Shown here piece after piece: positions 13,726 through 21,365 of a DNA stretch of 24,843 nucleotides. Position 1 is the first letter of the stretch. The number at the start of each line of letters is the position of its first letter. The DNA is from CAMASH01 sp041746635 (GTDB taxonomy: Bacteria > Verrucomicrobiota > Verrucomicrobiia > Chthoniobacterales > Terrimicrobiaceae), in NCBI GenBank assembly GCA_041746635.1, contig JBGTGQ010000059.1:1-24843 (forward strand). The letters run 5' to 3'. The notes under the pieces were generated by a model. That model was not told where the DNA came from, searched no databases, and worked only from the letters and a program-made list of their open reading frames with translations. Made by a program: the position numbers and the translations under genes.

Positions 13726-14621
13726 GGTTCGTCCAGCGCGGAAATGGTCACGTAGATGGCTCGATGGTCGCTGGCCTCGTTCCAAAAAGGCGAGTCATTG
13801 ACGCCGCTTCTTGAACGAACGATTTCCGGTTCCAAAGCGCGGCTGGCCATGATGTAGTCGATGCGGGAATAGGCGTCGGCGGTTTTCCAAAAATGGGTCC
13901 AAAGTTCCCCCCGGCTATCCTTGAGCGGCAGATCGGCCATGTGCATCTGCGAGCCTTTGCGACCGATGAGCGTGCGGATCGGGTATTCGTTTTTTGTGTC
14001 ATTGAAGTCGCCGAAGAGAAGGAGATTAGTTTGCGGGAGGCTGAGCAGGATCTTGCTGACATGATCGCGCAAGAACCACGCCTCCTTCGCGCGCATGAGG
14101 GCCTCATCATATTCGGGCACCGGGCGTCGGGATTTCAAATGGGCTCCCACCACGCGCAGCCGATAGGAGGGGTTGACCTCCAGGGTGACGTCGAGAATGC
14201 CGCGATTCATGCGCTCCAGCCGGCCGTTGATTTCGATCGGTAAATCATTGACCGAGTCGCGGCGGACAATCGGAAAGCGGCTGAGCAGGCAAACATGGCG
14301 ATCTTCATCCGCTCCCTTCACCCATTCGCGATGCGGATAGTCGAAACCGGCGATTTTCAAGCGATGCTGCAGATCTTCCAGCGTCGTCTCATCGCCCATT
14401 TCAATCAATCCGAGGACATCGGGCCGCACCTCTTTGATCACTTTGATGACCGCAGCTATTTCCGCCTCGGGCTTTGGCGCGCCGATTACCTTTTGTTCGT
14501 TTTGCCGACGATCCATGGGCAGGTAATTCTGGACGTTGTAGGAGGCAAATACCATCTCCGCGCCGGGTAAAGGCGGAAGGAATGGGTAAAAAAGAAAAAG
14601 CCAGACTACGGCTCGGCGCAT
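13722..14621 (-). CDS. exported endonuclease/exonuclease/phosphatase-family protein
   Basis: 299 residues from the ATG at 14621 (a TTG six bases earlier is possible). A signal peptide (MRRAVVWLFLFYPFLPPLPG) precedes a full EEP domain. The metal and catalytic residues can be placed: Asn29 in SYNVQNY, Glu74 in LIEMGD, His161 in GAHLKS, Asp205/Asn207 in GDFND, Asp255 in SRIDYIMAS and Asp285/His286 in SDHR. This set is complete, so activity on phosphodiesters or phosphomonoesters is expected; DNA, RNA or lipid/sugar phosphates are all possible in the family. With a signal sequence it should act outside the cytoplasm. It starts 20 bp after tatA and overlaps the thioredoxin-like gene by four bases, suggesting one transcript. 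Confidence 0.9.
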   Translation of the reverse strand: MRRAVVWLFLFYPFLPPLPGAEMVFASYNVQNYLPMDRRQNEQKVIGAPKPEAEIAAVIKVIKEVRPDVLGLIEMGDETTLEDLQHRLKIAGFDYPHREWVKGADEDRHVCLLSRFPIVRRDSVNDLPIEINGRLERMNRGILDVTLEVNPSYRLRVVGAHLKSRRPVPEYDEALMRAKEAWFLRDHVSKILLSLPQTNLLLFGDFNDTKNEYPIRTLIGRKGSQMHMADLPLKDSRGELWTHFWKTADAYSRIDYIMASRALEPEIVRSRSGVNDSPFWNEASDHRAIYVTISALDEP

Positions 14622-14641
14622 GAGCAAAGTGCGCGAGCGAG

Positions 14642-14875
14642 TTAGGAGGGCTGGTGCGGCTGTTTATCGGCGGGTTCTTTCACTTCGATTTCGGCCGTGG
14701 ACTTGCGCACCTCACGCTCGAATTCTTCCCGGGCCTTCTTGAATTCCCCCAGGCTCTGGCCGAGTCCACGGGCAAGCTCGGGGAGCTTTTTCGCTCCGAA
14801 AAGCAAAATAAAGATCAGGGCAATAAAGATAGTTTCCGGCCAGCCGGGCATGCCAAAGGCGATCGGGAGAGTCAT
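14642..14875 (-). CDS. tatA: twin-arginine translocase subunit TatA/TatE
   Basis: 77 residues from ATG 14875 (MTLPIAFGMPGWPE). An ATG at 14896 would add seven residues but would put an unusual tail before the membrane helix. A single membrane span (ETIFIALIFILLFGAKKLPEL) carries the FGxxKLPEL hinge of TatA, followed by the amphipathic helix ARGLGQSLGEFKKAREEFEREV and a short charged tail. TatA forms the pore-associated oligomer that lets folded proteins with twin-arginine signals cross the inner membrane. No tatC is in view. A TTGCAA - 16 nt - TAGTTT arrangement ends seven bases before the ATG, so a promoter that gives a nearly leaderless message is possible. It lies 42 bp after the UPF0173 gene. 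Confidence 0.93.
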   Translation of the reverse strand: MTLPIAFGMPGWPETIFIALIFILLFGAKKLPELARGLGQSLGEFKKAREEFEREVRKSTAEIEVKEPADKQPHQPS

Positions 14876-14917
14876 AACGATGAAACTACATGACACGATT
14901 GGAGTTGCAAAGAAAAG

Positions 14918-15598
14918 TCACAAATCAATGGTCTCTCCAATGGCAGGGAGATGCAGCGTCACGTCCGCACGCGCGAAGGTGTCCCGGGTCAGGGCATGGT
15001 CGATCTTGATCAGGGGAAAGGTGTCGTAATGGACACCGACCACGCTCCGGCAATTGAGCAAATCCGCCGCCCGCACGGCGTCCTCCGCTCCCATGGTGAA
15101 ATTATCCCCGATGGGGAGAACGGCAAAGCGCAGGGCAAACTCCTCCCCGATCAGCTTCATGTCGAGGGTGAGCGCCGTGTCGCCGGCGAAGTAAAATGCC
15201 CCGTCACCATTTTCCACCACGAAGCCTCCCGCGTTGCCCCCGTAGCTGCCATCGGGAAGCTGACTGGAGTGCACGGCGGCAACATATTTCACGTGTCCGA
15301 AATCAAAATCCCACCCGCCCCCGTGATTCATAGGGTGGACTTTTTCCACACCCTGCTTGCCCAGCCAGGTAACGATCTCGAAATTCGAGATCACCGTCGC
15401 TCCGGTTTTTTTGGCCAGCGCGACCGCATCGTTCATGTGATCGAAATGCCCGTGCGAAATGAGGATGTAGTCGGCTTTGATCTGATCGAGCGAGATGTGC
15501 CTCGCCAACTCGTTCGGCGTGATGAAGGGATCGAAGAGCAGGGTTTTCCCCGCGGTTTCCAAGCCGAAACAGGAGTGTCCGTAGCAAGTGTATTTCAT
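14918..15598 (-). CDS. UPF0173-family metal-dependent hydrolase (MBL fold)
   Basis: 226 residues, the normal size. The metallo-beta-lactamase signature is ISHGHFDHM, with His49, His51, Asp53 and His54; further ligands are expected in AVHSSQLPDG (histidine after strand), FAGDTALT (bridging aspartate) and GVHYDTFP. The protein starts directly with the fold (MKYTCYGHSCFGLE) and has no signal, so it is cytoplasmic. UPF0173/YtkL-type proteins are conserved, metal-dependent and of unknown physiological substrate; no reaction should be assigned. It heads the minus-strand run with tatA, the nuclease and the thioredoxin-like gene and is divergent from cstA, with a 20-bp palindrome in the shared upstream region. 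Confidence 0.92.
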   Translation of the reverse strand: MKYTCYGHSCFGLETAGKTLLFDPFITPNELARHISLDQIKADYILISHGHFDHMNDAVALAKKTGATVISNFEIVTWLGKQGVEKVHPMNHGGGWDFDFGHVKYVAAVHSSQLPDGSYGGNAGGFVVENGDGAFYFAGDTALTLDMKLIGEEFALRFAVLPIGDNFTMGAEDAVRAADLLNCRSVVGVHYDTFPLIKIDHALTRDTFARADVTLHLPAIGETIDL

Positions 15599-15614
15599 AG
15601 GAGGCTGTCAAAAA

Positions 15615-15692
15615 ATGAAAGATGCGTCGTTCGATGATTTGCGCACTGTGGCGCAAAGATTGCAAGCCCCTGCCTTCATTTCTGCCTTGTGA
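15615..15692 (+). CDS. possible 25-codon leader ORF upstream of cstA
   Basis: ATG at 15615 reads MKDASFDDLRTVAQRLQAPA and stops at 15692 after 25 residues. A perfect AGGAGG lies at 15599-15604, ten bases before it. The ribosome-binding sequence is better than that of most real genes here, but it overlaps the start of the divergent hydrolase gene and the palindrome at 15638-15657 lies within the frame. It could be a leader peptide for cstA or chance. Confidence 0.2.
   Translation: MKDASFDDLRTVAQRLQAPAFISAL
15638..15657. promoter_or_regulatory. palindrome between divergent hydrolase and cstA genes, candidate operator
   Basis: TTTGCGC (15638-15644) and GCGCAAA (15651-15657) are exact reverse complements separated by six bases. 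Its symmetry, spacing and position between two divergent starts fit a dimeric regulator site. No T-tract follows, so it is not a terminator. Confidence 0.4.
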
Positions 15693-15743
15693 GGACATGC
15701 GGCAGATGCTCCTCTTTCCCCGCCGCTTGTATTTGGAAAGATA

Positions 15744-17798
15744 ATGCCGGGCACCTCCCTCTCAAAACCGCGCTCGTGGATCTCCGCGTTGGGCTGGGCC
15801 CTCACCGCCCTGCTGGGCGCATCGGCCATCGGCGTGCTCGCACTCTCCCGCGGCGAGCACGTCAATGCGCTCTGGATGGTGATCGCTGCGATGTGTGTCT
15901 TTGCCATTGCCTGGAGGTTCCATTCCGCCTGGCTGATGGCCCGCGTGCTCACCTTGAACGACACCCGCGCCACCCCCGCGGTCGTGCACGATGATGGCAA
16001 GGACTATGTCCCGACCAACAAATGGGTCGTCTTCGGCCATCACTTCGCCGCCATTGCCGGACCCGGCCCTTTGGTCGGTCCCGTACTGGCCGCGCAATTC
16101 GGCTACCTGCCGGGCATGTTGTGGATTCTGATCGGTGCCACGCTGGGCGGTGCGGTGCACGATTGCATCGCGATGTTCTGCTCCGTCCGGCGCGGCGGAA
16201 AATCGCTCGCCCAGATGGTGAAGGACGAGGTCGGCCCCTTTGCTGGATTTATCGCCCTGGTCAGCATCCTCGCCATTATGGTCATCCTCCTTGCCGTGCT
16301 GGCATTGGTCGTGATCAAGGCCCTGGCCGAAAGCTCATGGGGATTGTTCACCATCGTGGCCACCATCCCGCTGGCCATGATCATGGGCCTCGGCATGAAG
16401 AACAAGTGGGCCGGCATGAAGGTCATCAGCGCCCTCGGCGTCATTGGCCTCATTCTTTCCGTTCTCGGCGGACGGTGGATTCAAGGTACTTTTCTGGAGC
16501 CTCATTTCCATCGCAGTGAAGTCACCCTCGCCTTTTCCATCATGGGCTACGGGCTTTTCGCCTCTGTCCTGCCGGTCTGGCTGCTGCTCGCCCCGCGCGA
16601 CTACCTGAGTTCGTTCCTGAAAATCGGAGCCGTCGGTTTCCTCGCCGTGGCGATTCTCATCGTCGCCCCGCCCCTGCAAATGCCCGCGATCACGAAGTTC
16701 ATTGACGGCACCGGCCCGGTCTTTTCCGGCGCGGTCTTTCCCTTTTGCTTCATCACCATCGCCTGCGCGGCCATCTCCGGCTTTCACGCCATCATCTCCT
16801 CCGGCACGACCTCCAAACTCCTCGCCCGCGAAAAAGACATCCGCATGGTCGGCTACGGCGCGATGATCGTGGAAATGCTCGTCGGCATCATGGCTCTCAT
16901 CGCCGCCTGCACCATGTCCCCCGGCGAATATTTTGCCATCAACATGAAAGGCGAGCCCGCCGCCGTCGTGGAAAAAATCACCGCCCTCGGCTTCCCCGTC
17001 ACAGAACAACAAATGTCCGACCTCGCCACCAACGTGGGCGAACGCAGCATGATCGGCCGCACCGGCGGCGCCCCCACCTTCGCCGTCGGCATGGCGAAAA
17101 TGTTTTCCCGCTTGGTGAACAACCCCACCGCCATCGCCATCTGGTACCACTTCGCCATCATGTTTGAGGCCCTCTTCATCCTCACCACCATCGATGCCGG
17201 CACGCGCGTCGGGCGCTTCCTCGTCCAAGACCTCCTCGGCTACGTCTGGAAACCACTGGCCAACACCGAGTCCACCTTCGGAAACTGGCTCGCCAGCATC
17301 AGCTTCGTCGCCGCCTGGGGCTATTTTCTCTATCAAGGCGTGATTGATCCGCTCGGCGGCATCAACTCCTTCTGGCCCATCTTCGGCGTGGCCAACCAGC
17401 TCCTCGCCGTCATCGCCCTCTCCCTCGGCACCACCGTCCTGCTCAAAATGGGCCGCGTCCGCTATATCTGGGTCTCCGTTCTGCCCCTCACCTGGCTCCT
17501 CATCGTCACCATCACCGCCGGACTCCAGAAAATCTTCGCCGCCGATCCCCGCCTCGGTTTCCTCAGCGCCGCCCGCGACCTCACCGCCAAAATCGCCCAA
17601 GGCGGCACCCCCGAGCAACTCGCCGCCTGGCAGCACCAAGTGCTCAACAACTCCATCAACTGCGCCGTCACCGCGACGTTCCTCATCCTTGTGGTCCTCA
17701 TCGTCGCCGCCAACGCCCGCATCTGGTGGCAAATCCTCGTCCAGAAAAGGACGCTCCCCCTCCAAGAGGCCCCCTACATCCCCCTCCCCGTCACCTGA
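15744..17798 (+). CDS. cstA: carbon starvation protein CstA family transporter
   Basis: 684 residues, near the 701 of E. coli CstA, with about sixteen hydrophobic spans. Family signatures are VPTNKWVVFGHHFAAIAGPG followed by LVGPVLAAQFGYLPGMLWI, IGATLGGAVHDC, and later FITIACAAISGFHAIISSGTT and TIDAGTRVGRFLVQD. CstA-family proteins are inner-membrane permeases, shown in enterobacteria to take up pyruvate and peptides during carbon limitation. The substrate here is not determinable from sequence. Start is ATG 15744 with GGAAAGA seven bases upstream. It stands alone on the plus strand, divergent from the UPF0173 gene and followed by a cluster of hairpin repeats. GC is high and codon use is strongly C-ending, as in aroB downstream. 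Confidence 0.96.
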   Translation: MPGTSLSKPRSWISALGWALTALLGASAIGVLALSRGEHVNALWMVIAAMCVFAIAWRFHSAWLMARVLTLNDTRATPAVVHDDGKDYVPTNKWVVFGHHFAAIAGPGPLVGPVLAAQFGYLPGMLWILIGATLGGAVHDCIAMFCSVRRGGKSLAQMVKDEVGPFAGFIALVSILAIMVILLAVLALVVIKALAESSWGLFTIVATIPLAMIMGLGMKNKWAGMKVISALGVIGLILSVLGGRWIQGTFLEPHFHRSEVTLAFSIMGYGLFASVLPVWLLLAPRDYLSSFLKIGAVGFLAVAILIVAPPLQMPAITKFIDGTGPVFSGAVFPFCFITIACAAISGFHAIISSGTTSKLLAREKDIRMVGYGAMIVEMLVGIMALIAACTMSPGEYFAINMKGEPAAVVEKITALGFPVTEQQMSDLATNVGERSMIGRTGGAPTFAVGMAKMFSRLVNNPTAIAIWYHFAIMFEALFILTTIDAGTRVGRFLVQDLLGYVWKPLANTESTFGNWLASISFVAAWGYFLYQGVIDPLGGINSFWPIFGVANQLLAVIALSLGTTVLLKMGRVRYIWVSVLPLTWLLIVTITAGLQKIFAADPRLGFLSAARDLTAKIAQGGTPEQLAAWQHQVLNNSINCAVTATFLILVVLIVAANARIWWQILVQKRTLPLQEAPYIPLPVT

Positions 17799-17820
17799 TT
17801 TCGGTTTCAGGTGCCTGTAG

Positions 17821-17840
17821 CGGAAAACGTGAGTTTTCCG
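17821..17840. terminator. perfect 8-bp hairpin after cstA
   Basis: CGGAAAAC-GTGA-GTTTTCCG is a perfect stem with a 4-nt loop, 23 bp past the cstA stop. The T-run is inside the stem, so it may act as a terminator or mRNA-end stabiliser. Confidence 0.45.
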
Positions 17841-17856
17841 AAAAGCGAGTTGTAGG

Positions 17857-17875
17857 GGCGGCTATTTCAGCCGCC
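17857..17875. repeat. GGCGGCT/AGCCGCC hairpin
   Basis: A 7-bp perfect stem with a 5-nt ATTTC loop, second in a row of three unrelated hairpins between cstA and aroB. Confidence 0.55.
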
Positions 17876-17892
17876 CAGCGTCATGACAGGCG

Positions 17893-17950
17893 GTTGGAGT
17901 TCACGCTTCAGTGTGGGCCTTTGGGAACAGCCTGAAGGCTGGACTCCAAC
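17893..17950. repeat. 58-bp imperfect inverted repeat, REP-like
   Basis: GTTGGAGT (17893-17900) pairs with ACTCCAAC (17943-17950), and CTTCAG at about 17906-17911 pairs with CTGAAG at 17932-17937, separated by unpaired bases. This looks like a dispersed intergenic repeat rather than a terminator. Confidence 0.5.
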
Positions 17951-18013
17951 GCCCGATCGATCCCCCCTCGCTTCATTCTGTCCAAAACCCCATTTCGCGC
18001 TAACCTCACCGCC

Positions 18014-19084
18014 ATGGCCGCTCGCATACCCGTCCTGCTCCAGACCCCCTACGAAGTCATCGTCGGCCACGACAGCCTCCCCCGCACCGGCGAATTCATC
18101 GCCCGGATCCTCCCAGCCGCCAAATGCGGCCTCGTCACCGACACCAACGTCGCCCCTCTCTACGCCCAAACCGCCGCCGACTCCCTCGCCGACGCCGGCT
18201 TTCCCGTCACCACCATCACAATCCCCGCCGGGGAAACCTCCAAAACCCTCACCCACGCCGAACAAATCTGCGACCGCCTCATTCAAGGCGGAGTGGACCG
18301 CGGAGGCTTCCTCGTCGCCCTCGGCGGCGGCGTCGTCGGCGACCTCGCCGGATTCGCCGCCTCCGTTTACTACCGCGGCATCCCCCACATCCAGATCCCC
18401 ACCACCGTCGTCGCCCAAGTGGACAGCTCGATCGGCGGCAAGACCGGCGTCAACTCCCGCGAAGGCAAAAACCTCATCGGCTCCTTCCACCAGCCCGCCC
18501 TCGTCATCACCGACCCCGAGACCCTCGCCACCCTGCCCAAGCGCGAATTCAACGAAGGCATGGCCGAAGTCATCAAACACGCCATCATCCGCGACGCCGC
18601 CATGCTCGACGACCTTGAGGACATCACTTGCCTCGACCTCCCCAGCCTCATCACCCGCAACGTCAAAATCAAAGCCACCATCATCGCTGCCGACGAATTC
18701 GAAACCGAAGACATCCGCGCGCAGTTAAATTTTGGCCACACCATCGGCCACGCCATCGAAAACGCCGCCGGCTACGGCCGTTACCTCCACGGCGAAGCCA
18801 TCAGCCTCGGCCTCGCCGCCGCCCTCCACCTCTCCGTTCAAAAAGCCGGTCTCCCCCCCTCCGACGCCGCCCGCATCCTCCGCATCCTCCACTCCTTCCA
18901 CCTCCCCACCCGCCTCCCCGACGACCTCTCCACCCGGGCCCTGATGGACGCCCTCAGCCGCGACAAAAAATTTAAAGCCGGCGCCATTCGCTTCATCCTC
19001 ACCGAAAAACCCGGCACCGCCTTCGTCTCCAAGGACATCACCGCCGACGACCTCCGCGCGGCCATCGAGTTCATCCGGAAATAA
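18014..19084 (+). CDS. aroB: 3-dehydroquinate synthase AroB
   Basis: 356 residues, the family's usual length. It converts DAHP to 3-dehydroquinate, the second step of the shikimate pathway, using NAD and a divalent metal in the cytoplasm. Signatures are VALGGGVVGDLAGFAASVYYRG (101-122, NAD-binding glycine loop), IPTTVVAQVDSSIGGKTGVN (128-147, active-site aspartate and lysine), the metal glutamate in EGMAEVIKHA (181-190), and metal histidines in NFGHTIGHAIE and YLHGEAISLG. ATG 18014 begins the expected N-terminus. No convincing ribosome-binding site is visible upstream. It is flanked by intergenic hairpins on the 5' side and followed after 109 bp by a toxin-antitoxin pair, so it appears to be transcribed alone. 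Confidence 0.97.
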   Translation: MAARIPVLLQTPYEVIVGHDSLPRTGEFIARILPAAKCGLVTDTNVAPLYAQTAADSLADAGFPVTTITIPAGETSKTLTHAEQICDRLIQGGVDRGGFLVALGGGVVGDLAGFAASVYYRGIPHIQIPTTVVAQVDSSIGGKTGVNSREGKNLIGSFHQPALVITDPETLATLPKREFNEGMAEVIKHAIIRDAAMLDDLEDITCLDLPSLITRNVKIKATIIAADEFETEDIRAQLNFGHTIGHAIENAAGYGRYLHGEAISLGLAAALHLSVQKAGLPPSDAARILRILHSFHLPTRLPDDLSTRALMDALSRDKKFKAGAIRFILTEKPGTAFVSKDITADDLRAAIEFIRK

Positions 19085-19158
19085 GGAAAAAAAGGAACGC
19101 AATTCCGCTCACTGCCCGCCGTGCTCGGACCGTGCAGAAACTGATAATCTTTCGTGTC

Positions 19159-19186
19159 TTGCAAACTTCAGTCGTTGTCTTACAAT
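19159..19186 (+). promoter_or_regulatory. sigma70-like promoter of the RHH/PIN toxin-antitoxin operon, positioned for a leaderless transcript
   Basis: TTGCAA (19159-19164), a 16-bp spacer and TACAAT (19181-19186) match the consensus -35 and -10 boxes at four or more and five of six positions. The antitoxin ATG at 19194 starts just seven bases past the -10 box, where transcription should begin. No ribosome-binding sequence precedes the ATG. Confidence 0.6.
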
Positions 19187-19193
19187 TTTGCCA

Positions 19194-19403
19194 ATGAGTA
19201 ACACGATTACCATTCGTCTGCCTGAAGATCTGGACCAGTGGCTGGAGAAGGAAGCGAAACTAACCGGCCTGCCCAAGGGCCAGATCGTACGGGAGCAACT
19301 AGAGATCTCGCGCACACGGAAGGCCCGCCAGTCCTTTCTTGATTTAGCCGGAAGCGTCGAAGGCGAGCGTGGACTAAGTCGGAAGCGCGGTTTTGCGCGG
19401 TGA
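19194..19403 (+). CDS. ribbon-helix-helix antitoxin (VapB/CopG type)
   Basis: 69 residues from ATG 19194; a TTG six bases earlier is less likely because it sits next to the -10 box. The N-terminus TITIRLPEDLDQWLEKEAKLTGLPKGQIVREQLE is a ribbon-helix-helix DNA-binding domain: strand TITIRL, helix, turn GLPKG, second helix. The C-terminal part (SFLDLAGSVEGERGLSRKRGFAR) is likely the toxin-neutralising tail, and its LAGSVEG word is common in partners of PIN toxins. Antitoxins of this class bind the toxin and repress their own promoter, which lies directly upstream. The stop is overlapped by the toxin start (GTGA), giving coupled translation. Confidence 0.85.
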   Translation: MSNTITIRLPEDLDQWLEKEAKLTGLPKGQIVREQLEISRTRKARQSFLDLAGSVEGERGLSRKRGFAR

Positions 19404-19804
19404 CTGGCATCGCGGACACGGGATTCCTGGTTGCCTTCGCCAACCGGCGGGATGAATTTTTCCCTTGGGCTCATGCCTTGGCCGAGAACGTCCACGAGCC
19501 TCTCCTCTCCTGTGAGGCGGTGCTGGCGGAAACGGCCTTTCATCTCAAGGACAGCGCGTTGACTCTGAGACTGGTGGAGACCGGGCTGGTGCGGCTAGCA
19601 TTCAACCTCGGGAGCGAACACCTGAAAATTGCGGAACTGGCGCGGCGCTATGCCGACCGTGACCCCGACCTGGCCGACTTGTGTCTGATCCGTCTGAGCG
19701 AACTGAACCCCAAACTACCCGTGATCACAGTGGATGAAGATTTCCGGGTTTATCGCCGCAATCGCCGCGAGAGTATTCCCGTAGTGATGCCTCCGGGCCT
19801 TTGA
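19400..19804 (+). CDS. PIN-domain ribonuclease toxin (VapC-like)
   Basis: 134 residues starting at GTG 19400, four bases before the antitoxin gene ends. The PIN-domain acidic cluster is recognisable: Asp6 in GIADTGFLVAFAN, Glu44 in VLAETAFHL, Asp90/Asp93 in DPDLADLCLI and Asp112/Asp114 in VITVDEDFRVYRR. These coordinate magnesium for RNA cleavage. VapC toxins typically cut initiator tRNA or rRNA; the target here is unknown. Length is normal and all acidic residues are intact, so an active toxin is expected. Together with the ribbon-helix-helix protein this is a type II toxin-antitoxin system, the second in the window. It is convergent with rimO and separated from it by a hairpin. Confidence 0.88.
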   Translation: MTGIADTGFLVAFANRRDEFFPWAHALAENVHEPLLSCEAVLAETAFHLKDSALTLRLVETGLVRLAFNLGSEHLKIAELARRYADRDPDLADLCLIRLSELNPKLPVITVDEDFRVYRRNRRESIPVVMPPGL

Positions 19805-19887
19805 GCCTCGGTTTCGGTTTTTTTCATAGAACGAAAATCACAAAAATAAGGCCACCGAAGCAATGCATCGGGCACATCCGGAAATAA

Positions 19888-19947
19888 AGTAGAAGCGACC
19901 TCCGGTCGCTACGCTTCAACAAAACGCGACCGGAGGTCGCGTCTACT
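19888..19947. terminator. long perfect-armed hairpin between convergent genes
   Basis: AGTAGA-A-GCGACCTCCGGTCGC and GCGACCGGAGGTCGC-G-TCTACT form a 21-bp arm pair with one mismatch around a loop of about 16 nt. It lies between the PIN toxin and rimO stops, so it could terminate both. The GACCTCCGGTC word makes it look like a dispersed repeat recruited as terminator. Confidence 0.55.
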
Positions 19948-19954
19948 TTCCCCG

Positions 19955-21352
19955 TCAAAGCACTGGCTCAGCCACCAGATCATAAACCTGCGCGCCGGTG
20001 GCGCGGACGTTGATGAATTCGCCCACGGGAGCGTTGCGGGAGAGGACCACGCGGCAGTCCACGTCGGGGGCGTCGTATTCGCTGCGGGCGATGCGGGGTT
20101 GCTCGACTAGCACGCGGAGGGTTTTGCCGCGTTGCGCTGCCGCCAGTTCGGACGCGATGCGTTGCTGGAGCTTCATGGCCTCGCGGAAGCGGCGGTTTTT
20201 GATTTTGTCGGGAAGCTGGCCTTCCATCTTGGCGGCGCGAGAACCTTCTTCCTGGGAATATTTGAAAATGCCCAGACGCTCGAAGCGGACGCGCGCGATG
20301 AATTCCATGAGGGAGGCAAAGTGTTCCTCAGTTTCGCCGGGGAATCCGACAATGAAGGTGGTGCGGATGGCAAGGCCGGGGATACCGGCGCGCAGGCGGG
20401 AGATAAGATTCTCGATGTGCTCGCGCGAGGTCTCGCGGCGCATGGCGGCCAGCATGTCGGTGTGGATGTGCTGGAGGGGCATGTCCACGTAGCGGGCGAC
20501 CTTGGGATTTCGCGCGATGGCGGCAATCAATTCGTCGCTCCAATGCGCGGGATGGGTGTAGAGCAGGCGCACCCAGAATTCGCCCTCGATTGCGGCCAGT
20601 TCGTCAAGCAGGCGCACGAGGGTGGGTCCGCGCTCGGAATCCACGGGCTGACGCGGACCGGCTTTTTGCTCCCAGTGGTCCATGCCAAAATAGGTGGTGT
20701 CCTGGCTGATGAGGTTGATCTCTTTCACGCCCTCCGCCACGAGGCGGCGCACTTCCGCGGTGACGGAGGCGATGGTGCGGCTGCGGTGGCGTCCGCGCAT
20801 CTGCGGGATCACGCAAAAGCTACACGGGTGATTGCAGCCCTCGGCGATTTTCACATAGGTCGTATGTCCGGGTGTAAGCCGGAACCTCGGCGTATCGTAA
20901 TCGGGGATGTATTGCGAGCACCGGGAGATGAGGGAAAACGGGGTGGATTCCTTGCGGGCCAGCACTTCGTGGAAAATTTCCCCCGCCGTGGCGATTTGAT
21001 CGAGGCCGATGAAGGCATCCACCTCGGGCAATTCGCGGGCGAGTTCGTCGCGGTAGCGCTGGGCCAGGCAGCCGCTCACCACCAGCTTCTGGCCGGGACG
21101 CCGCCGGGCTTCGAGGATGGCGTCGATGGATTCTTGTTTGGCGGAATCAATGAAACCGCAGGTGTTCACCACGATGAGGTCGGCGTCGTCGGCATCGGCC
21201 GTGACTTCAAAACCCTGGAGGGCGGCCCCGCCGAGCATGATCTCGGCATCGACGAGATTCTTGGCGCAGCCGAGGCTGATCATGCCGACCTTGGGCGGGC
21301 GGCTTGCCGGGGCGGACGATCCGGCCCCTTCTCGGGTGGCAACAACACTCAT
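19955..21352 (-). CDS. rimO: ribosomal protein S12 methylthiotransferase RimO
   Basis: 465 residues from ATG 21352. The open frame extends to 21601 but that part overlaps the RodZ-like gene, and the family starts with a short variable tail before KVGMISLGCAKNLVDAE. The N-terminal UPF0004 domain supplies Cys29, Cys65 and Cys95 for one [4Fe-4S] cluster. The radical-SAM motif is EGCNHPCSFC (Cys173, Cys177, Cys180) for the other, followed by VIPQMRGRHRSR. A C-terminal TRAM domain is present (RGKTLRVLVEQ to RATGAQVYDLVAEPVL). It adds a methylthio group to the conserved aspartate of ribosomal protein S12. RimO rather than MiaB is favoured by ISLGCAKNLVD. It starts 13 bp after the RodZ-like gene. 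Confidence 0.96.
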   Translation of the reverse strand: MSVVATREGAGSSAPASRPPKVGMISLGCAKNLVDAEIMLGGAALQGFEVTADADDADLIVVNTCGFIDSAKQESIDAILEARRRPGQKLVVSGCLAQRYRDELARELPEVDAFIGLDQIATAGEIFHEVLARKESTPFSLISRCSQYIPDYDTPRFRLTPGHTTYVKIAEGCNHPCSFCVIPQMRGRHRSRTIASVTAEVRRLVAEGVKEINLISQDTTYFGMDHWEQKAGPRQPVDSERGPTLVRLLDELAAIEGEFWVRLLYTHPAHWSDELIAAIARNPKVARYVDMPLQHIHTDMLAAMRRETSREHIENLISRLRAGIPGLAIRTTFIVGFPGETEEHFASLMEFIARVRFERLGIFKYSQEEGSRAAKMEGQLPDKIKNRRFREAMKLQQRIASELAAAQRGKTLRVLVEQPRIARSEYDAPDVDCRVVLSRNAPVGEFINVRATGAQVYDLVAEPVL

Positions 21353-21365
21353 CACGCGGGAAATT

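Noticed and set aside
16335..17765. Minus-strand open frame of 476 codons
   Set aside because: It is antisense to cstA and its translation is an artificial Gly/Asp/Glu-rich string caused by codon bias of cstA.
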